Assembly: GCF_030409055.1 (NCBI RefSeq) | Contig: NZ_CP116619.1 | Location: 4,007,628 to 4,071,627 of the forward strand | Origin: Trichocoleus desertorum NBK24 | GTDB taxonomy: Bacteria > Cyanobacteriota > Cyanobacteriia > FACHB-46 | DNA length: 64,000 nt | Direction of reading: 5' to 3' | Shown here: positions 16,594-25,047 of the stretch, piece by piece | Layout: every line of letters starts with the position of its first letter | How positions within the stretch are numbered: the first letter of the stretch is position 1 | Translations under genes and position numbers: made by a program | Notes under the pieces: model-generated | Database searches by the model: none | Told to the model about the DNA's origin: nothing | What the model saw: the letters and a program-made list of their open reading frames with translations, nothing else

Positions 16594-19161
16594 ATGCGGC
16601 CCATTCGTACTTTCAATGTCTCTCCCTCCCTGCCTTCCCGTCTGGAACCTCTGCGGAAGTTGGCTTACAACCTTCATTGGGACTGGAACTTTGAAACGAA
16701 AGACTTATTCCGCCGTTTAGACCGAGACCTCTGGGAGTCTAGCCGTCACAACCCTGTGCTGATGCTTGGCACCATTAGCCAAGATCGCCTGCGTGAAGTA
16801 GCCGAAGACGAAGGATTTCTGGCTCATATGGAGCGGGCTGTCCGTCAACTAGATGGCTATGTGACTGAGCGGACTTGGTACCGTAAGCAAAAAGCTAAGG
16901 ATCAACAAGCTTGCTACGCCTACTTCTCCGCAGAGTTTGGCCTCACCGATAGCCTTCCCATCTATTCAGGGGGATTGGGTGTTCTAGCCGGAGATCATCT
17001 TAAATCTGCGAGTGATTTGGGTTTACCCTTGGTTGCAGTAGGTTTGCTGTACCAAGAAGGGTACTTTGCCCAATACCTGAATGCGGATGGCTGGCAACAA
17101 GAGCGCTATCCCATCAACGACTTCTACAACATGCCGCTGGAGTTAGAATGCCATCCAGACGGCTCAGAGATCCGAATTTCTGTAGAGTATCCTGGTCGGA
17201 CGGTCTATGCCAGAGTGTGGCGGGTGCAGGTAGGCACAGTGCCACTTTATTTGCTTGACACCAACATTGAACCGAACAGCCCCTACGACCACGACATCAC
17301 CGATGAGTTGTATGGTGGCGACATCGATATGCGAATTCACCAGGAAATGATGCTGGGCATTGGTGGCGTTCGCATGTTGGAAGCTTTAGGGCTGAAGCCG
17401 ACCGTTTACCACATGAACGAGGGACACTCGGCGTTTCTGGCTTTGGAGCGGATTCGCAAGATGATTCAAGCAGATGGTTTGACCTTCACTGAAGCGAGCC
17501 AAGTGGCCCAGTCTACTCAGGTGTTTACGACACACACGCCTGTTGCGGCAGGAATTGACCTGTTTCCGCCAGACAAGATCATGCATTATCTGGGGCGCTA
17601 CGCTGAAATTTTTGGCTTTCCTAGAGAAGAGTTTCTTGCCCTTGGTCGGGAGAATACGGGCGATTTCTCCTCACCTTTCAGCATGGCGATCCTAGCAATC
17701 AAGATGGCGACCTTTATTAATGGCGTTAGTCAATTGCATGGGGAAGTTTCTCGCCACATGTTCCAAAGCTTGTGGACCAATTTTCCGCTCAAGGAACTGC
17801 CCATTACTGCCATTACCAATGGGGTTCATGCTCGGAGTTGTGTCGCCAAGCCTACTCAAGAGCTATACGATCGCTACCTCGGCCCTAGTTGGTCAGATGC
17901 GCCGCCCGATCATCCGCTGTGGGACCGGGTGGAGTCGATTCCTGATGAGGAACTTTGGCGTAACCACGAACGCTGCCGCTCAGAATTGGTGGTGTTTGTG
18001 CGCGATCGCCTGCAAAAAAATGTCCGCGATCGCGGTGGTTCCCTGAGCGAGTTAGCGCAAGCTCAAGAGGTGCTCGACCCCACCGTTCTCACCATTGGCT
18101 TTGCCCGTCGCTTTGCTACTTACAAGCGGGCCAGTTTGTTCCTCCGTAATTTGGAGCGCATTAAAGAAATTTTGCAGGGCGGCTCTAAGCATCGGGCGGT
18201 GCAATTTGTGATCGCAGGTAAAGCGCATCCCAAAGATATTCCGGGTAAAGAGCTGATTCGCCAAATTGTTCACTTCATTCGCGCAGAAGGCATGAGCCGC
18301 CATGTGGTGTTCATCCCTGACTACGACATTCATGTGGCTCGGCTAATGGTGGCAGGTTGTGATGTGTGGCTGAATACGCCTCGCCGACCTCGTGAAGCTT
18401 CGGGTACTAGCGGCATGAAAGCGGCGATGAATGGCTTGCCCAACCTCAGCATCTTGGATGGTTGGTGGGATGAAGCCGATTACGTTAAAACAGGCTGGCC
18501 GATTGGGCACGGGGAAGACTACGAAGACCCCAACTACCAAGATGATGTGGAAGCTAATGCCCTCTACGATCTGTTAGAGCAACAGATTGTGCCGCTGTTC
18601 TACGATCGCGATGCCGACGGATTGCCGCGTGGTTGGATTGCCAAGATGAAACATGCGATCCAACTTAACTGTCCTCGGTTCAATACCGCTCGAATGGTGC
18701 GTGATTATGCCATGCAGGCTTACTTTCCAGCTAGCGATCGCCACCGCGCAATGGTAGAAAACCAATATGCCGCTGCTAAAGAGCTATCCCACTGGAAAGC
18801 GCACCTGTTTGAGCATTGGTACGACATGAAGATTGAGGATATTGATATCTCTCAACCTGCGGATATTCAGGTCAACCAAACCATTAGCGTCAAGGCTCGT
18901 CTGAATTTGGGAGCTTTAACCCCCGCTGATGTACAGGTGGAACTGTATCAAGGTGCAGTCAACGCCGAAGGTGAGATCGCCGAGGGTGTGCCTGTGGTCA
19001 TGGAATACCAAGGTCAAGACCCCAACCAGCACAGCATCTACACGGTTGATGTCAGTTACTCCAGTAGTGGCTTACAAGGGTTATCTCTGCGAGTGCTACC
19101 CAAAAACGAATACCTCAGCAGTCCTTATGAGCCAGGGTTGATTCTCTGGGCAGAAGCGTAG
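16594..19161 (+). CDS. glgP: Alpha-glucan (glycogen) phosphorylase, DUF3417-containing type
   Basis: GT35 enzyme releasing glucose-1-phosphate from glycogen, needed for dark catabolism of stored glycogen; 855 residues. The N terminus (NLHWDWNFETKDLF) is the DUF3417 domain that marks this short phosphorylase type. The core shows SAEFGLTDSLPIYSGGLGVLAGDHLK, MNEGHSAFL, FTTHTPVAAG and, near the end, RPREASGTSGMKAAMNG, which contains the PLP-site lysine region. The frame is open from 16522, but homologues start at MRPIRTFNV, giving ATG 16594. The 3' end overlaps the convergent DUF429 gene by 47 bp. Confidence 0.92.
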   Translation: MRPIRTFNVSPSLPSRLEPLRKLAYNLHWDWNFETKDLFRRLDRDLWESSRHNPVLMLGTISQDRLREVAEDEGFLAHMERAVRQLDGYVTERTWYRKQKAKDQQACYAYFSAEFGLTDSLPIYSGGLGVLAGDHLKSASDLGLPLVAVGLLYQEGYFAQYLNADGWQQERYPINDFYNMPLELECHPDGSEIRISVEYPGRTVYARVWRVQVGTVPLYLLDTNIEPNSPYDHDITDELYGGDIDMRIHQEMMLGIGGVRMLEALGLKPTVYHMNEGHSAFLALERIRKMIQADGLTFTEASQVAQSTQVFTTHTPVAAGIDLFPPDKIMHYLGRYAEIFGFPREEFLALGRENTGDFSSPFSMAILAIKMATFINGVSQLHGEVSRHMFQSLWTNFPLKELPITAITNGVHARSCVAKPTQELYDRYLGPSWSDAPPDHPLWDRVESIPDEELWRNHERCRSELVVFVRDRLQKNVRDRGGSLSELAQAQEVLDPTVLTIGFARRFATYKRASLFLRNLERIKEILQGGSKHRAVQFVIAGKAHPKDIPGKELIRQIVHFIRAEGMSRHVVFIPDYDIHVARLMVAGCDVWLNTPRRPREASGTSGMKAAMNGLPNLSILDGWWDEADYVKTGWPIGHGEDYEDPNYQDDVEANALYDLLEQQIVPLFYDRDADGLPRGWIAKMKHAIQLNCPRFNTARMVRDYAMQAYFPASDRHRAMVENQYAAAKELSHWKAHLFEHWYDMKIEDIDISQPADIQVNQTISVKARLNLGALTPADVQVELYQGAVNAEGEIAEGVPVVMEYQGQDPNQHSIYTVDVSYSSSGLQGLSLRVLPKNEYLSSPYEPGLILWAEA

Positions 19162-19876
19162 GGACTACAATGTAGCCCGATTCGCGATCGCCTAAAACCA
19201 AATTTCGCTCTAGTCCCCAGTACCACCAATGAGCAACGACATAGGCACAAATTAAAGCGTCCAGTTGATCTTCCACAGCTTTCATCTCTGTACCTTTGCT
19301 GGGAATTTCTGGAATTGTGGTTGGGTTTGGTAGAGATAAGCTTGGTTCCAAGGTGGGCAAGTCTTGCAGAATGTGCTGACGTAGTTTCAGTAGTTCTAGT
19401 CGGCGATCGCTCAGCTTACCTTTCTTGTATTTCAAAATCTGCGACAAGCCAAACAGGTAGATCATCGCTGGATGGGGAAACACTTCAATTTGGTACCGTC
19501 CTAGTTGTTGCGCTGTTAGGGCTGACGCATGAGCAAACCCTCGCGCCTCTAGCCTCAGACCAAAAGCCACGGTTCTTTCGGCAAACGGTAAACCCAAATT
19601 AGCAGGATAGCAGCCTGCATGATATCGCCCAAAATGCCTGTGAGTCAGGCGATCGGGCAGGCGCATCCCTGTTGCATTGGGAATTAAGGTGGGGGCATCT
19701 ACAGCGACCATTACGTCTGTGTCATTCGGTGCCCAATGGTCTACCCAAGCCAAAACATCAGCGATCGCTTCCAACCGCTTTAAATTCCGTAGATGTAGTT
19801 TGCCATCTTGCCATTCTAGACAACACAGACCTGTAGGCTGCGATCGCCACCCCAAGTCAACTCCTAAAAATTTCAT
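19115..19876 (-). CDS. DUF429 family protein (predicted RNase H-like nuclease fold)
   Basis: Encodes 253 residues. The opening MKFLGVDLGWRSQPTGLCCLEW, the VAVDAPT motif (about residues 57-63), RLPDRLTHRHFGRYHAGCYP and the C-terminal DQLDALICAYVV helix are the DUF429 signature, with acidic residues placed as in the RNase H-like superfamily. Nuclease activity is predicted for the family but not demonstrated to my knowledge. The C-terminal 15 codons overlap the end of glgP on the other strand. Confidence 0.8.
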   Translation of the reverse strand: MKFLGVDLGWRSQPTGLCCLEWQDGKLHLRNLKRLEAIADVLAWVDHWAPNDTDVMVAVDAPTLIPNATGMRLPDRLTHRHFGRYHAGCYPANLGLPFAERTVAFGLRLEARGFAHASALTAQQLGRYQIEVFPHPAMIYLFGLSQILKYKKGKLSDRRLELLKLRQHILQDLPTLEPSLSLPNPTTIPEIPSKGTEMKAVEDQLDALICAYVVAHWWYWGLERNLVLGDRESGYIVVPTLLPRESTLAHKDC

Positions 19877-19979
19877 TACTCTAGATTAACTAGTCAAGGT
19901 TGAGGTAGGGCGGGTGAGCGATCATCGACGTTACTATACTCAAAGCGAAATCTCTGAAAATCCGCCACCTTGAGGGCAC

Positions 19980-20648
19980 ATGCTCACCGTCCACCATCTC
20001 AACGTCTCTCAGTCCGAGAGAGTAATCTGGCTACTCGAAGAACTAGAGTTGCCATACGAGCTAAAAGTATACCAGCGCGATCCATCTACTCAATTTGCGC
20101 CAGAAAAACTGCGCTCCATTCATCCCCTTGGGAGTGCGCCTGTGCTTTGTGATGGTGAAGTTGTGCTGGCTGAGTCTGGAGCCATCCTTGAGTATGTGCT
20201 GGCTCGCTACGGAGATGGACGGCTCACAGTACCAGTCACAGCGCCTCAATACCCTGACTATTTGTACTGGTTCCACTATGCCAACGCCAGTCTCATGAAT
20301 CAGATGAGCCTGCACTGGATCGCGACAATGGCTACGGGTGCAGATAGTAGCTCTCCACTGCTACCCATGCTCCAAGAACGGCGCGATCGCCACCTGCAAT
20401 GGGTCGAAACTCGCCTATCCCAAGTACCCTACTTTGCGGGTGATGAGTTCACAGCAGCTAACATCATGATGCACTTTCCCTTCAGCACCATGAAAGCCTT
20501 CTATAACGTAGGTCTTGACAACCGCCCTAACATTCAAGCGTGGCTTGCGAGAATCAGTCAGCGTGCTGGCTATCAGCGTGGAATGAAGGCAGCCGGACAC
20601 GATCGCGACCCAGCATTGGAGGGGGGCGAAACGCGACAGGTACTTTAA
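19980..20648 (+). CDS. Glutathione S-transferase family protein
   Basis: Encodes 222 residues. The N-terminal thioredoxin-like domain reads LTVHHLNVSQSERVIWLLEEL, then HPLGSAPVL with the cis-proline and AESGAILEYV (glutathione gamma-Glu contact). The C-terminal part is the all-helical domain with the DEFTAANIMMHFP motif. This is the bacterial GstA-like type that conjugates or reduces with glutathione in the cytosol. The last dozen codons fall in one arm of an 18-bp inverted repeat, so the extreme C terminus may not be ancestral. Substrate unknown. Confidence 0.85.
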   Translation: MLTVHHLNVSQSERVIWLLEELELPYELKVYQRDPSTQFAPEKLRSIHPLGSAPVLCDGEVVLAESGAILEYVLARYGDGRLTVPVTAPQYPDYLYWFHYANASLMNQMSLHWIATMATGADSSSPLLPMLQERRDRHLQWVETRLSQVPYFAGDEFTAANIMMHFPFSTMKAFYNVGLDNRPNIQAWLARISQRAGYQRGMKAAGHDRDPALEGGETRQVL

Positions 20649-20698
20649 AGTAGTGTGCTACGGCGGTTAGGGCGGAGCGGGCGATCGTGTCCGGCTGC
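20589..20698. repeat. 18-bp perfect inverted repeat across the GST stop codon
   Basis: GCAGCCGGACACGATCGC at 20589-20606 is repeated exactly in reverse complement at 20681-20698, 74 bases apart. The self-complementary TACTTTAAAGTA (20641-20652) lies between them. It may fold as a large hairpin at the end of the transcript or represent a small non-autonomous inverted-repeat element. Confidence 0.75.
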
Positions 20699-20910
20699 TA
20701 CTCAAAGCGAAAAGTAAAGAAAATAATTGAAGGACACGGCAAAGCCATGTCCCAGTCATACCCGGCTGAAGGAATTAGGAGTCAATCTCAAGTTAAAAAG
20801 TTTGACGTCCACCTATGGCTTTAACGATAACGACCCTGAAGAGCTTAGGTTGTTATTAATACTACATATTGAAAAAATTCTAGTTAGGAATAGCGATTGC
20901 CTGCTAAAAA

Positions 20911-21819
20911 TTAGTGTTTATGCTGGTATCGACTAAAAGCAGGCCCATAAGCAGCCAACAGATTTTGCGGGGATAAAGCGACCTCTGGTTGTCCATGACA
21001 AATGAGGCGTTGATTGACACACAACACGCGATCGCAATGGCGACTGACCATATCTAAATCGTGAGACACCTGTAGCACAGTCCACTGTTGTTCTTGCTTA
21101 AGTTCATGCAACAAGGCGTAAAAGTCGGCCTCCCCCTGAGCATCCACTCCTGCAAAGGCTTCATCCAACACCAAAAGTTTGCGAGGCATTACGAGACAGT
21201 AAGCTAGCAACACTCGCTTCAGTTGTCCGGTGCTGAGGGTGCCAATGGGCCGCTGGCGCAGGTGATAGGCATCCACTCGTTGTAGGGCTTGAGCGATCGC
21301 GACTTGTCGTCTTTGCTGGCGATCGCGTTTCATGACCAGAGCTTCTAGGCTCCGTCTCCAGGCTTGGACTTGTTTGGCTGGGGAGGTTTCAATTGGCAAA
21401 TCAACCCAGCCTAGCCTTACCAGCTCACTCACCGAAATCGGAAAGCTGCGATCGAAGACAAAATTTTGTGGCACATAACCAATCTGGTGCCGTAAATTTC
21501 CCAGACGAGACAGGGGACGACCAAAAATCTGGATTGTGCCTTGCTGATGCGGCAATAAACCCAGAATTGCTTGAATTAAAGTGCTTTTCCCAGCTCCATT
21601 TGGCCCTACAACGGCTGTATCTGTACCGGGGTGCAACTCAAATGAGACATCCTGAACCGCCGAATGCTGCCCTTGATAAACGACTAAGTGCTCAGCTCGC
21701 AGAGTGGGCGTTTTCCCTTCCTGACTAGTTTTTTCTGGCTTTGGCCAATCTAGGTTTTGCCAAGACTGTGCTTCAGAGTCGAAATGTGGTTGCTCGGAGT
21801 TCATCAATCCTACTGACAT
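20911..21819 (-). CDS. znuC: Zinc/manganese ABC transporter ATP-binding protein
   Basis: ATPase of a metal-uptake ABC transporter, 302 residues. Walker A GPNGAGKST (about 72-80), Q-loop GYVPQNF, ABC signature LSTGQLKR and Walker B LLVLDEAF are all intact, followed by the switch His in VSHDLDMV. A non-conserved polar N-terminal extension of about 40 residues precedes the domain. The frame opens at an ATG overlapping the znuA stop by 10 bases; the ATG at 21804 is an alternative with AGGA close upstream. Translational coupling to znuA is likely. No permease gene follows. Confidence 0.88.
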   Translation of the reverse strand: MSVGLMNSEQPHFDSEAQSWQNLDWPKPEKTSQEGKTPTLRAEHLVVYQGQHSAVQDVSFELHPGTDTAVVGPNGAGKSTLIQAILGLLPHQQGTIQIFGRPLSRLGNLRHQIGYVPQNFVFDRSFPISVSELVRLGWVDLPIETSPAKQVQAWRRSLEALVMKRDRQQRRQVAIAQALQRVDAYHLRQRPIGTLSTGQLKRVLLAYCLVMPRKLLVLDEAFAGVDAQGEADFYALLHELKQEQQWTVLQVSHDLDMVSRHCDRVLCVNQRLICHGQPEVALSPQNLLAAYGPAFSRYQHKH

Positions 21820-22820
21820 GCAGCTTCGAGAGTTTGGAGGTTTTTTTGCATCGCGGTGAAGTAATACTGCGGGTCTAGAGAACCAGCTTCTAGAGAATCT
21901 AGGGGACGCAAGGGGAGGTTCAAGTCTTGGGCCAAGCTTTGCAATAGCTTGTTATCAGTACCTGGTTCACCAAACAAAGCTTTCACTTTGTACTGCTTTA
22001 CAGTGGCGATCGCATTTTGCACATCGGCAGGCGACAAATTATCTTCGGGTAGCTCCACCACGGCAACTTGCTGCAACTGATACCGCCGGGCTAAATAAGG
22101 GTAAGCATTGTGGAACGTGACAAAAGTACAGTTGGGATATTTTTGGAGCGTTTGTTGAAATTGTTGATCTAGCGTTTCTAATTGCTGGATGTATGCGGTG
22201 GCGTTGGCTGTATAAGTGGATTGATTGGGTGGATCGACCTTAATTAATTCATCCCGAATATTGGCAATTTGTTGCTTAACGAGGGTTGGATCTAACCAGA
22301 CATGGGGATTGCCTTCTGGATGGGAATGACCTGCTGCCTCTGTTTTGTGGTCGTTTCCAGCTTCGGCGTGCCCATGCTCATCCGATTCATGATGATTAGG
22401 AGCCACTTCACCAATCGGTGTAATGCCTCGACTCGCGTCAATGATTACCAGCTTAGAATTCTGAGCACTTTTTATAGTATCCCCCAGGAAGGATTCCAGC
22501 CCTAAGCCATTCTCGACCAACACGTCTGCTTGAGCGATTGCCTGTACATCCCCTGGCTTCGATTGATATTCGTGAACTTCGGTTCCCGGCGGAATCAGCA
22601 CCTTTACGTCTGCCGCATCTCCTGCTACCGCTTTAGTAAATAAGTACATGGGCAAGAAAGTTGCCATGACTTGCAGACGCTCGGAGGATGCCGCCGACCC
22701 AGAGGGCTCAGCGCTAGGGGAGGAAGGAGAGCCTGAGTTGGGCTGGCTACACCCCATCAGCGCCAACAGGGGCAGCAGGGGCAAGGTTTGTAGCAGCGAT
22801 CGCAAGTTGGCATTCAGCAC
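21810..22820 (-). CDS. znuA: Zinc ABC transporter substrate-binding lipoprotein
   Basis: Periplasmic cluster A-I solute-binding protein for Zn(II). With a GTG start at 22820 (GGAG 8 bases upstream) it has 336 residues and an ideal lipoprotein signal ending LLALMGC. The longer frame to a TTG at 22871 would run through the putative operator. Metal ligands are visible: EVHEYQ, NPHVWLDP and VTFHNAYPYLARRY, with a C-terminal acidic ligand in EPGTDNK. A His/Asp-rich loop between the first two (HHESDEHGHAEAG) marks it as zinc- rather than manganese-type. Couples to znuC; probably repressed by Zur through the upstream palindromes. Confidence 0.9.
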   Translation of the reverse strand: MLNANLRSLLQTLPLLPLLALMGCSQPNSGSPSSPSAEPSGSAASSERLQVMATFLPMYLFTKAVAGDAADVKVLIPPGTEVHEYQSKPGDVQAIAQADVLVENGLGLESFLGDTIKSAQNSKLVIIDASRGITPIGEVAPNHHESDEHGHAEAGNDHKTEAAGHSHPEGNPHVWLDPTLVKQQIANIRDELIKVDPPNQSTYTANATAYIQQLETLDQQFQQTLQKYPNCTFVTFHNAYPYLARRYQLQQVAVVELPEDNLSPADVQNAIATVKQYKVKALFGEPGTDNKLLQSLAQDLNLPLRPLDSLEAGSLDPQYYFTAMQKNLQTLEAACQ

Positions 22821-22856
22821 AGCTTTTCTCCAGAGATACCAGCTTGCCACTGGCAC

Positions 22857-22906
22857 GAAAATGATAATCAATCTTATTCTAGTCGATTGAGAATGAATCT
22901 TATTCT
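22857..22906. promoter_or_regulatory. Candidate Zur/Fur-type operator upstream of znuA
   Basis: GAAAATGATAATCAATCTT (22857-22875) matches the classical Fur-box string GATAATGATAATCATTATC at 15 of 19 positions. A second palindromic segment GAATGAATCTTATTC lies at 22891-22905. The 11-mer AATCTTATTCT occurs twice (22870-22880 and 22896-22906), 26 bases apart. The position, 37-86 bases before the znuA GTG, fits a zinc-responsive repressor site. Binding by Zur is inference. Confidence 0.5.
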
Positions 22907-22963
22907 GGAAAAAATCTGTGAATTTGCTGATAGCTTCACTCCAGGCTCTCCTTCTACGCTTGG

Positions 22964-24865
22964 CTAAAACCCGCGATCGCGCCCAGTTCCAGTGAACTGG
23001 AGTTGCCGTGGGGGTTCCTTATCGGCTGCAACAGAGGCTGGATTAGACAAATCGAGGGAACTTCTAAACCACAGGGCTTGTTGCGGAGACCCAATCGCAA
23101 TCTCAGCTTCGTCTAGGGCGTACTTGAGGCGACGACGAAATTCGCGGGCAACCTTCCACTGTTGTAGAGGTTGAGTTTTGAGCCAAACCCGAATGAGGAT
23201 TCCGGCGTGATCCAGCTTATCAATGCCCAGTACTTCCGGAGCTTCGGGCATTTTCGTACGCCATTCGCGATCGCTGTACATGGCTTCTCCGACTTGGCGA
23301 ATGGTCTCTATGGCACAATCGGGGTCTGTGCCATAGGCAATATCAATGGCGATATCTACCCGAGACCAGTCTTTGGAAAGGTTCTGCACAATCGCGATCG
23401 CACTGTTAGGAATGGTGATCAAGCGGCCCTCGTTATTACGAAGTTGCGTGATCCGTAGATTCATATTTTCGACGAAACCTGAGACTTCCCCCACGGTGAT
23501 CACGTCGCCTACAGCGTACTGATCTTCTAGCAAAATCAGAAAGCCGTTGATCACATCTTTGATAATGCTTTGAGAAGCGAAAGAAATCGCTAGACCAATG
23601 ATCCCAGCCCCTGCGAGTAAGGGGATCAGATCCACTCCGACGACTGACAAAGCTGCCAAGCCACCCGCGAAGGTGCAAACAATCGTGACCACACTTTTGA
23701 AGACTCGCGAAAAAGTAGACACTCGTAACGCCAAACGCTGGGAAGCTTCTGGTTCTAAAAGTTGCCCTTCGGCGATCGCGTCTAAAAACTGATCAATTAA
23801 AACTTCAGCCGCGCGGACTGCGACATAAGTTAGGAGGCCAATTCCTAAAACTTGTAAGGGAGCCGAGAACAACAGTGGTTGCAACCAGCGACTCTGAGGA
23901 AACAAGCCCAGAATCACATAGGTGCTGCCACCCCACAACCCTACTTGGGCACTCTCCACTAAGCGGCGTTTAATATCGTAGACGTTGTGCTGCTGTCGAG
24001 TCGTCAATTGCTGTTCAACCGTCGCAGTAGTTTCAAGCTGCTCACTGGTAGAGGAACTGGGATCGGCTGCGCTGACTGCATCTGGTAATACTTCTGCTTG
24101 GGTGGGAATCTGCGCTTGCAGCCGTATCTGCTTAGCCCTAAGGCGGCGTTGCAGACGATTGAGCCCATAGCTGCCGACAATTACCACAAGCACAATCCCA
24201 TCTGCGATGAGAGCTTGGCGCAGCAGAAATTGGGGTTGCCGTTCCTGCTGTGCCCGAATCAGGGCATTGCGAATAATGTCAGTGAGTTGATTAGCCCAGC
24301 GTTCTGGGGTGCGACCTTGCAACTGGGAATCTAAGGTTGTGACTGTCATCAACCACTGATCATTCACGTAGATGACAGGCAACCCACTTTGCCGATCAAT
24401 CGCGCTTGTGACTTGCAACTTGGCTGGATCAAATTTCTTGTAGGTAAAGCGTTGCAAGGCCGTCTCAATATCTTTTGCCCGTTGTTGCACTGGCGTGGTT
24501 TGACCTGATTTTTGGGCTACCTCTGGTAGCGCGATCGAGAAGAGGGTTCTGCCATCTAAGCGCACTTCACCCGTTGCTACATCAGCGCTATCATCCTGAG
24601 GTCTGGATTCAGTTAAGAAACTGTCTAGCTTTTGGACATTGGGGCTGAGTGTCTGGGATAGCTGAGCAGTGGCAGGTTGAGTAGTAGCAGGTTGAGTCGT
24701 AATAGGTTGAGTACTAGCAGGCTGAGCCGTAACAGGTGATAGGGAGATGGGCATTACGCTCAGCGCGATCGCTCCCACCATCACTCCTCGGAAATGATCA
24801 CACCGAGGCCAGCGGCGCACTTGTTTTGAATCTTTTGAATCTATGTTCCATTGAAAAAAGCTCAT
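22964..24865 (-). CDS. MscS family mechanosensitive ion channel with N-terminal secreted domain
   Basis: Encodes 633 residues. A signal peptide is followed by a short Thr/Gln/Pro/Ala repeat stretch (about residues 48-68, TQPATTQPAT-like), then a soluble domain of about 140 residues and several membrane helices. The MscS pore helix and beta domain follow: GVDLIPLLAGAGIIGLAISF, SQSIIKDVINGF and QYAVGDVITVGEVSGFVENM. MscS channels release solutes on hypo-osmotic shock; plant-like and cyanobacterial versions with large N-terminal domains have other proposed roles. Same strand as znuA but 143 bp apart, probably a separate unit. Confidence 0.88.
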   Translation of the reverse strand: MSFFQWNIDSKDSKQVRRWPRCDHFRGVMVGAIALSVMPISLSPVTAQPASTQPITTQPATTQPATAQLSQTLSPNVQKLDSFLTESRPQDDSADVATGEVRLDGRTLFSIALPEVAQKSGQTTPVQQRAKDIETALQRFTYKKFDPAKLQVTSAIDRQSGLPVIYVNDQWLMTVTTLDSQLQGRTPERWANQLTDIIRNALIRAQQERQPQFLLRQALIADGIVLVVIVGSYGLNRLQRRLRAKQIRLQAQIPTQAEVLPDAVSAADPSSSTSEQLETTATVEQQLTTRQQHNVYDIKRRLVESAQVGLWGGSTYVILGLFPQSRWLQPLLFSAPLQVLGIGLLTYVAVRAAEVLIDQFLDAIAEGQLLEPEASQRLALRVSTFSRVFKSVVTIVCTFAGGLAALSVVGVDLIPLLAGAGIIGLAISFASQSIIKDVINGFLILLEDQYAVGDVITVGEVSGFVENMNLRITQLRNNEGRLITIPNSAIAIVQNLSKDWSRVDIAIDIAYGTDPDCAIETIRQVGEAMYSDREWRTKMPEAPEVLGIDKLDHAGILIRVWLKTQPLQQWKVAREFRRRLKYALDEAEIAIGSPQQALWFRSSLDLSNPASVAADKEPPRQLQFTGTGRDRGF

Positions 24866-25047
24866 ATGGAAACCGACTGAAATAGGACAGGATCTGAAGT
24901 TTGTGAATTTGTAACGCTTGGTTACAATGCGACTCTCCTAGTCTAACGACGCGATCGCCCTGCAACTTTATCCCTAGGGGGAGTAACGAGAATGTCAAAC
25001 TAAGGAAAGATTTTTCTCTGGATATTGAACGCGGTTCGGAGGCGGCT

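Noticed and set aside
20727-20936. Plus-strand 69-codon frame
   Set aside because: Overlaps the znuC end, no recognisable domain or ribosome site, composition unlike a protein.
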